The notes below the pieces were generated by a model that ran no database searches, was not told the DNA's origin, and worked only from the letters and a program-made list of their open reading frames with translations. This document shows positions 7,108 to 9,766 of a stretch of DNA of 9,766 nt, one piece after another; positions within the stretch are counted from its first letter, which is position 1, and each line of letters starts with the position of its first letter. The stretch is from contig JAGQHH010000477.1 in assembly GCA_020431945.1 (NCBI GenBank), forward strand, positions 1 through 9,766, given 5' to 3'. The position numbers were made by a program, and so were the translations under genes. The DNA is from Cyanobacteria bacterium HKST-UBA02 (lineage in GTDB: Bacteria; Cyanobacteriota; Vampirovibrionia; Obscuribacterales; Obscuribacteraceae).

Positions 7108-7396
7108 CTTGATATTTCCAGCCGGCCATAGTGCTGGTCTCGCTATAGATTAAACCTTGCGCTAGGTTCGTGATCTTTCAAGATTTGGAGAAATCAAGAA
7201 TGAATCAGTAAGTGAAATAGCCATATAGCCTTGATATTAAGGACGGACGGGCTGGAAACACGCTTACATCCCTTGATACCAAGTGGTCTTGGTGAAAATC
7301 GGTAGTTTATGTTAAGGCTGAAATATCAAGTTCTTTACAACCCGAGTGACTAGCTCCCCAGAAAACTTCCAAACCCAACAGCACTCCGACTTGATA
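7108..7396. promoter_or_regulatory. Cluster of CTTGATA motifs, putative regulator sites
   Basis: CTTGATA occurs at 7108-7114, 7230-7236, 7272-7278 and 7390-7396 on the plus strand, and inverted (TATCAAG) at 7324-7330. The outer pair CTTGATATTT (7108-7117) and AAATATCAAG (7321-7330) are exact 10-bp inverted copies. Two copies extend into near-palindromes: CCTTGATATTAAGG (7229-7242, 12 of 14 symmetric) and CTTGATACCAAG (7272-7283, CTTG/CAAG arms). Five copies of a 7-mer in under 300 bp is more than expected by chance. They may be binding sites for a dimeric regulator of the divergent alpha-glucan genes, or -35 elements. Confidence 0.45.
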
Positions 7397-7470
7397 GTAA
7401 ACGCCCCTCCTCTTCCCGAGGAGATGTAAACGACAACCTCAACAACAACATCAACAAGTCACCGGCGGGC

Positions 7471-7560
7471 ATGGGGCTCTCCGGTCAGTACGTGCCACCT
7501 ATAAAGCGGCGCGTTTTCTTGTTTTTTACGAACTCTGAAAGAGTGGAGAAAAAATCATGA
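7471..7560 (+). CDS. Possible 29-residue leader peptide overlapping the beta-amylase start
   Basis: ATG at 7471 opens a frame of 29 codons rich in Lys, Arg and Phe (contains VPPIKRRVFLFFTNS). Its TGA overlaps the beta-amylase ATG as ATGA, the arrangement typical of translational coupling. Against it: there is no good Shine-Dalgarno (only GGCGGG close to the ATG), the beta-amylase has its own GGAG site, and a TATAAA inside the frame (7500-7505) could be the real promoter. The frame is open back to 7354 without another standard start. It may well be chance. Confidence 0.18.
   Translation: MGLSGQYVPPIKRRVFLFFTNSERVEKKS
7500..7505 (+). promoter_or_regulatory. Possible -10 box for the beta-amylase gene
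   Basis: TATAAA lies 51 bases before the ATG at 7557 and would give a leader of about 45 nt containing a T-rich stretch and the GGAG ribosome site. No recognisable -35 hexamer lies 16-18 bases upstream, so this is weak; an activator-dependent promoter or a start further upstream among the CTTGATA motifs is equally possible. Confidence 0.22.
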
Positions 7561-9002
7561 AAGCGAAAAATCACATCACGGTCAACGTGATGGCGCCGCT
7601 GGTCGTGGGTGATCCCCATGACCTCTTCAGCGGGCCGTCACAGGAGGCGTGGCGCAAGTTCAAGCGTCACCTCCAGGAAATGAAGCGCCTCGGAGTCGAG
7701 GCAGTCACCACCGACGTGTGGTGGGGTCTGATCGAGACTGCCCCCGGCATCTTCGACTGGACCTACTACGACAAGCTCGCCAGCGAAATCGTCGATGCGG
7801 GGCTCAAGTGGATTCCCATCCTGAGCTTCCACCGCTGCGGCGGTAACATCGGCGACACCGTCTTCGTGCCCATCAAGCCCTGGGTGTGGAGCGAGCTGAA
7901 GAGCGTCACGGGCTACAGCGACGACCATGACCTCAAGTTCGTCAGCGAGCAGGGCAACACCAGCGACGAGTACATCTCGTTCTGGAACACTGTTCACGCT
8001 CTGCCGCTCTACGAGCGGGTCATGCGGGCGTTCCGCTCCCACTTCGCGCATCTCTGCGATCACATCGCCGAGATCAACGTGAGCCTGGGACCTGCTGGTG
8101 AGCTCCGGTACCCGTCGTACAACAGCCACGACGACGGCGCCGACTACCCGGCACGCGGTTCGCTGCAGTGCTACTCGCGTCCAGCCATCGAAGCCTTCCG
8201 GCAGTGGGTCTTCAACAAGTACCACAACGCCGAGGGTATCGACCGTGCCTGGGGAACCAACGTCGCCGGCGGGCAGGAGATCAACCCTCCCAGCAATCCG
8301 GCCGAGTTCTTCCAGCGCGGCGACCACTGGGACATCACCTATGGTCGGGACTTCTTCGAGTGGTACAGCACCACCCTCTTCAATCACGGACGCATGGTGC
8401 TGCGTCTGGCGCTTAGCGTCTTCGCTGCCGATGACTCGCCGTTCGCGGGTATCGACATCGGAGCCAAGGTGCCGGGCGTGCACTGGCGCACCGGAAAGCG
8501 CGAGGGTGACCATGTTGTGCTCGGTGACCGGTTGGCAGAGCTTGCTGCCGGTCTTCTGCGTACGGGATTCAACGACTGGGATCACGACGACCAGGGGCGC
8601 GGCTACCGGCCGCTCATGAACCTTCTGGCCGAACTCCAGGACAATCCGAACTCTCGGGTGGTCTTGCACTTCACGTGCCTGGAGATGCCGGACGGCGAGG
8701 GAGGCCCCGAGGCCAACTCCGTCGCCCGGACGCTCGTGACCTGGGTCGGTGCCGAAGCAGACCGCCAGGGCGTTCCCATCAAGGGAGAAAACGCTGTCTG
8801 GTGGACCCTGCCCAAGCATGAGTCCTGGACCCTGATGCGCTCGCACCTCGACCTTCCCGGTCAGGAAGAGCACTACCAGGGGCTGACCATCCTCCGGATG
8901 GGCAACGTAGCCGAGAACCGAGTGGCTAACGACGAAATGGCTCGCACCATCGAGGTTGTGAAAAACCAGGATGGTGAAAGCCCTGTGGCCAAGACTGCCT
9001 GA
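7557..9002 (+). CDS. Beta-amylase, glycoside hydrolase family 14
   Basis: Exo-acting enzyme that removes beta-maltose from non-reducing ends of alpha-1,4-glucans. The 481 residues cover the whole (beta/alpha)8 barrel: VNVMAPLVV at the N-terminus, VEAVTTDVWWGLIE, the flexible-loop motif FHRCGGNIGD (93-100 region, D100), the general acid E182 in SLGPAGELRYPSY, AKVPGVHW (K304, H309), FTCLEM (T373 loop) and the general base E411 in VPIKGENA. There is no signal peptide and no starch-binding domain, unlike secreted Bacillus beta-amylases, so it is predicted to be cytosolic and to act on glycogen or imported dextrins. ATG at 7557 has GGAG eight bases upstream and begins just before the first barrel strand. 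It is divergent from malQ and followed by a GH57 gene, forming an alpha-glucan cluster. None of 29 arginines uses AGA/AGG and lysine is mostly AAG, unlike the TPR genes, suggesting high expression or separate ancestry. Confidence 0.96.
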   Translation: MKAKNHITVNVMAPLVVGDPHDLFSGPSQEAWRKFKRHLQEMKRLGVEAVTTDVWWGLIETAPGIFDWTYYDKLASEIVDAGLKWIPILSFHRCGGNIGDTVFVPIKPWVWSELKSVTGYSDDHDLKFVSEQGNTSDEYISFWNTVHALPLYERVMRAFRSHFAHLCDHIAEINVSLGPAGELRYPSYNSHDDGADYPARGSLQCYSRPAIEAFRQWVFNKYHNAEGIDRAWGTNVAGGQEINPPSNPAEFFQRGDHWDITYGRDFFEWYSTTLFNHGRMVLRLALSVFAADDSPFAGIDIGAKVPGVHWRTGKREGDHVVLGDRLAELAAGLLRTGFNDWDHDDQGRGYRPLMNLLAELQDNPNSRVVLHFTCLEMPDGEGGPEANSVARTLVTWVGAEADRQGVPIKGENAVWWTLPKHESWTLMRSHLDLPGQEEHYQGLTILRMGNVAENRVANDEMARTIEVVKNQDGESPVAKTA

Positions 9003-9069
9003 GTCGCTCTGCGGCGCGGGTAGCTCTCACAGGGAAGCCCGCTCCACGGACGAAACCGAGCCAATACTG

Positions 9070-9130
9070 GCGAGCAGCCGCCCCCAAGCTCCGACAAGGA
9101 GCCGGGGCGGCTGTATCGCTTTTTCTTTTT
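9070..9130 (+). terminator. Strong intrinsic terminator or attenuator between GH14 and GH57 genes
   Basis: The hairpin has an outer stem GCGA (9070-9073) / TCGC (9116-9119), a main 10-bp stem CAGCCGCCCC (9075-9084) / GGGGCGGCTG (9104-9113) and an inner stem GCTCC (9088-9092) / GGAGC (9098-9102) around GACAA. A T-tract with one C (9120-9130) follows directly. This is a textbook Rho-independent terminator for the beta-amylase transcript. It ends only 28 nt before the next ATG, leaving no room for a separate downstream promoter, so it may be leaky or regulated. Confidence 0.88.
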
Positions 9131-9158
9131 CTGCAGACAAAAGCTAAGGAGCACCGCC

Positions 9159-9766
9159 ATGAACAAGTACCTGACGGTACACATGCATTGCTACCAGCCG
9201 CCTCGAGAAGATCCCTGGCTCGGTTACATCGAAATGCAACCGTCGGCGGCGCCGTCCCATGACTGGAACGAGCGTATCAACGACGAGTGCTACGAGCCCA
9301 ATGGATTCGCCCGCATCATGGGCGATGGCGGCCGGGTAGCCTCGATGGTGAACAACTACGAGTTCGCCAGTTTCAACATCGGACCAACTTTGCTCACCTG
9401 GATGGAGCAGCACGCCCCGATCACGCTTGCCCGCGTCATCGACGGCGACCGCAAGAGCCGGGAGCGCAACAACGGGCATGGCAACGCCATCGCCCAGGTC
9501 TACAACCATGTCATCATGCCACTGGCCTCCGAACGGGACAGGGAAACGCAGGTGAAGTGGGGAATCGCCGTTTTCGAGCAGTACTTCGGTCGCAAGCCCG
9601 AAGGCATGCACCTGGCAGAGACCGCCGTGGATACCGCCACGCTCGAGGTCCTGGCCAGAAACGGCATCAAGTTCACCGTGCTTGCACCGCGCCAGGCAAA
9701 ACGCTGGCGCAAAATGGGCTCTGATTCCGAAGCCTGGCAGAGCGAAGGAGGCATCGACCCGACCAA
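9159..9766 (+). CDS. GH57-family glycoside hydrolase (DUF3536 type), 3' end outside window
   Basis: The N-terminal 202 codons of a larger protein run off the window. Family GH57 acts on alpha-glucans (amylase, branching, glucanotransferase, amylopullulanase activities); the DUF3536 subgroup is annotated as alpha-amylase/alpha-mannosidase-like without a settled substrate. Seen: VHMHCYQPPRED (8-16 region, equivalent to the HQPP motif), DECYEPNGFARI, NYEFASFNIGPTLL, NNGHGNAIAQVYNHVIMPLA (second motif), and GMHLAETAVD, containing the glutamate expected to be the nucleophile. The usual Trp of the GMWL motif is His. Most homologues have several hundred more residues, including the second catalytic acid, which is not in view. 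ATG at 9159 is preceded by a near-consensus TAAGGAG seven bases upstream. No signal peptide is seen, so it is probably cytosolic. It follows the beta-amylase gene with a terminator-like hairpin between them. Confidence 0.92.
   Translation, partial: MNKYLTVHMHCYQPPREDPWLGYIEMQPSAAPSHDWNERINDECYEPNGFARIMGDGGRVASMVNNYEFASFNIGPTLLTWMEQHAPITLARVIDGDRKSRERNNGHGNAIAQVYNHVIMPLASERDRETQVKWGIAVFEQYFGRKPEGMHLAETAVDTATLEVLARNGIKFTVLAPRQAKRWRKMGSDSEAWQSEGGIDPT

Larger units (their letters stand above)
7027..7556. other. Divergent regulatory spacer between malQ and GH14 beta-amylase
   Basis: This 530-bp region is more AT-rich than the flanking genes and has no substantial coding frame. From left to right it holds: a candidate malQ promoter with a 7-bp inverted repeat (7057-7083); five CTTGATA motifs in both orientations (7108-7396); a Shine-Dalgarno plus 3-codon ORF (7187-7211); a 6-bp hairpin ACCAAG/CTTGGT (7278-7293); a C/A-rich tract with CAA repeats (about 7431-7457); a short frame 7471-7560 whose stop overlaps the beta-amylase start; a TATAAA (7500-7505); and the beta-amylase ribosome site GGAG (7545-7548). 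No small RNA or mobile element could be recognised. Confidence 0.7.

Noticed and set aside
7278..7293. ACCAAG/CTTGGT hairpin as a terminator
   Set aside because: Only six base pairs and no T-tract follows on either strand. It is better read as part of the CTTG/CAAG motif cluster.
7431..7457. CAA-rich run as a microsatellite or CRISPR-like repeat
   Set aside because: Too short and irregular, with no spacers. It may simply be an unstructured stretch of a transcript leader.
7638..8873. 411-codon open frame on the minus strand
   Set aside because: Antisense to the beta-amylase gene. Low-complexity Val/Leu/Glu-rich translation with no family match; a mirror effect of strong third-position GC bias.
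9287..9724. 145-codon plus-strand frame and 155-codon minus-strand frame near the right edge
   Set aside because: Both overlap the GH57 coding frame starting at 9159, which has a near-consensus ribosome site and clear GH57 motifs and runs off the window.

Overview
The window is bacterial and gene-dense: short intergenic gaps, Shine-Dalgarno sites, intrinsic terminators and no introns. It is GC-rich by eye. Several features fit a non-photosynthetic relative of the Cyanobacteria (Melainabacteria/Vampirovibrionia-like) or another large-genome environmental lineage: proline/glutamine-rich TPR membrane proteins, a stand-alone type II phosphomannose-isomerase cupin, and GH57 and GH14 glycan enzymes. 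This placement is an inference, and no marker gene here settles it. No rRNA, tRNA, CRISPR array, insertion sequence or phage gene was seen.

Layout. Positions 3-2249 (+) hold the 3' part of a large membrane protein: Pro/Gln tandem repeats, an acidic linker, TPR helices, one membrane span and an exported C-terminal domain. It converges on an ACT-domain malic enzyme (2356-3801, -), with a hairpin terminator between them. A 345-bp divergent spacer leads to a cytoplasmic TPR protein (4147-5082, +). That gene converges, 15 bp away, on a probable two-gene minus-strand operon: malQ (4-alpha-glucanotransferase, 5491-7026), then a small cupin sugar-phosphate isomerase (5098-5451). A 530-bp divergent regulatory spacer (7027-7556) follows. 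On the plus strand come a beta-amylase of family GH14 (7557-9002), a strong intrinsic-terminator-like hairpin, and the start of a GH57/DUF3536 glycoside hydrolase (9159 to the window edge).

How the genes may work together. The right half reads as an intracellular alpha-glucan (glycogen or maltodextrin) module. GH14 beta-amylase would release maltose from chain ends, MalQ would disproportionate maltose and maltodextrins, and the GH57 protein would probably act on alpha-glucan as well. The cupin could link the hexose-phosphate pool to mannose-6-phosphate, and the malic enzyme supplies pyruvate and NAD(P)H. The malQ/GH14 spacer carries a repeated CTTGATA motif and two operator-like inverted repeats, so the two divergent units may be co-regulated.

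Points of most interest: the cytosolic, plant-like beta-amylase beside malQ; the terminator only 28 nt upstream of the GH57 start, which suggests attenuation or read-through control; the contrast in arginine codon use between the GH14/GH57 pair and genes further left; the CTTGATA cluster; and several substitutions in normally conserved malic enzyme motifs. No wholly new system could be demonstrated from sequence alone.
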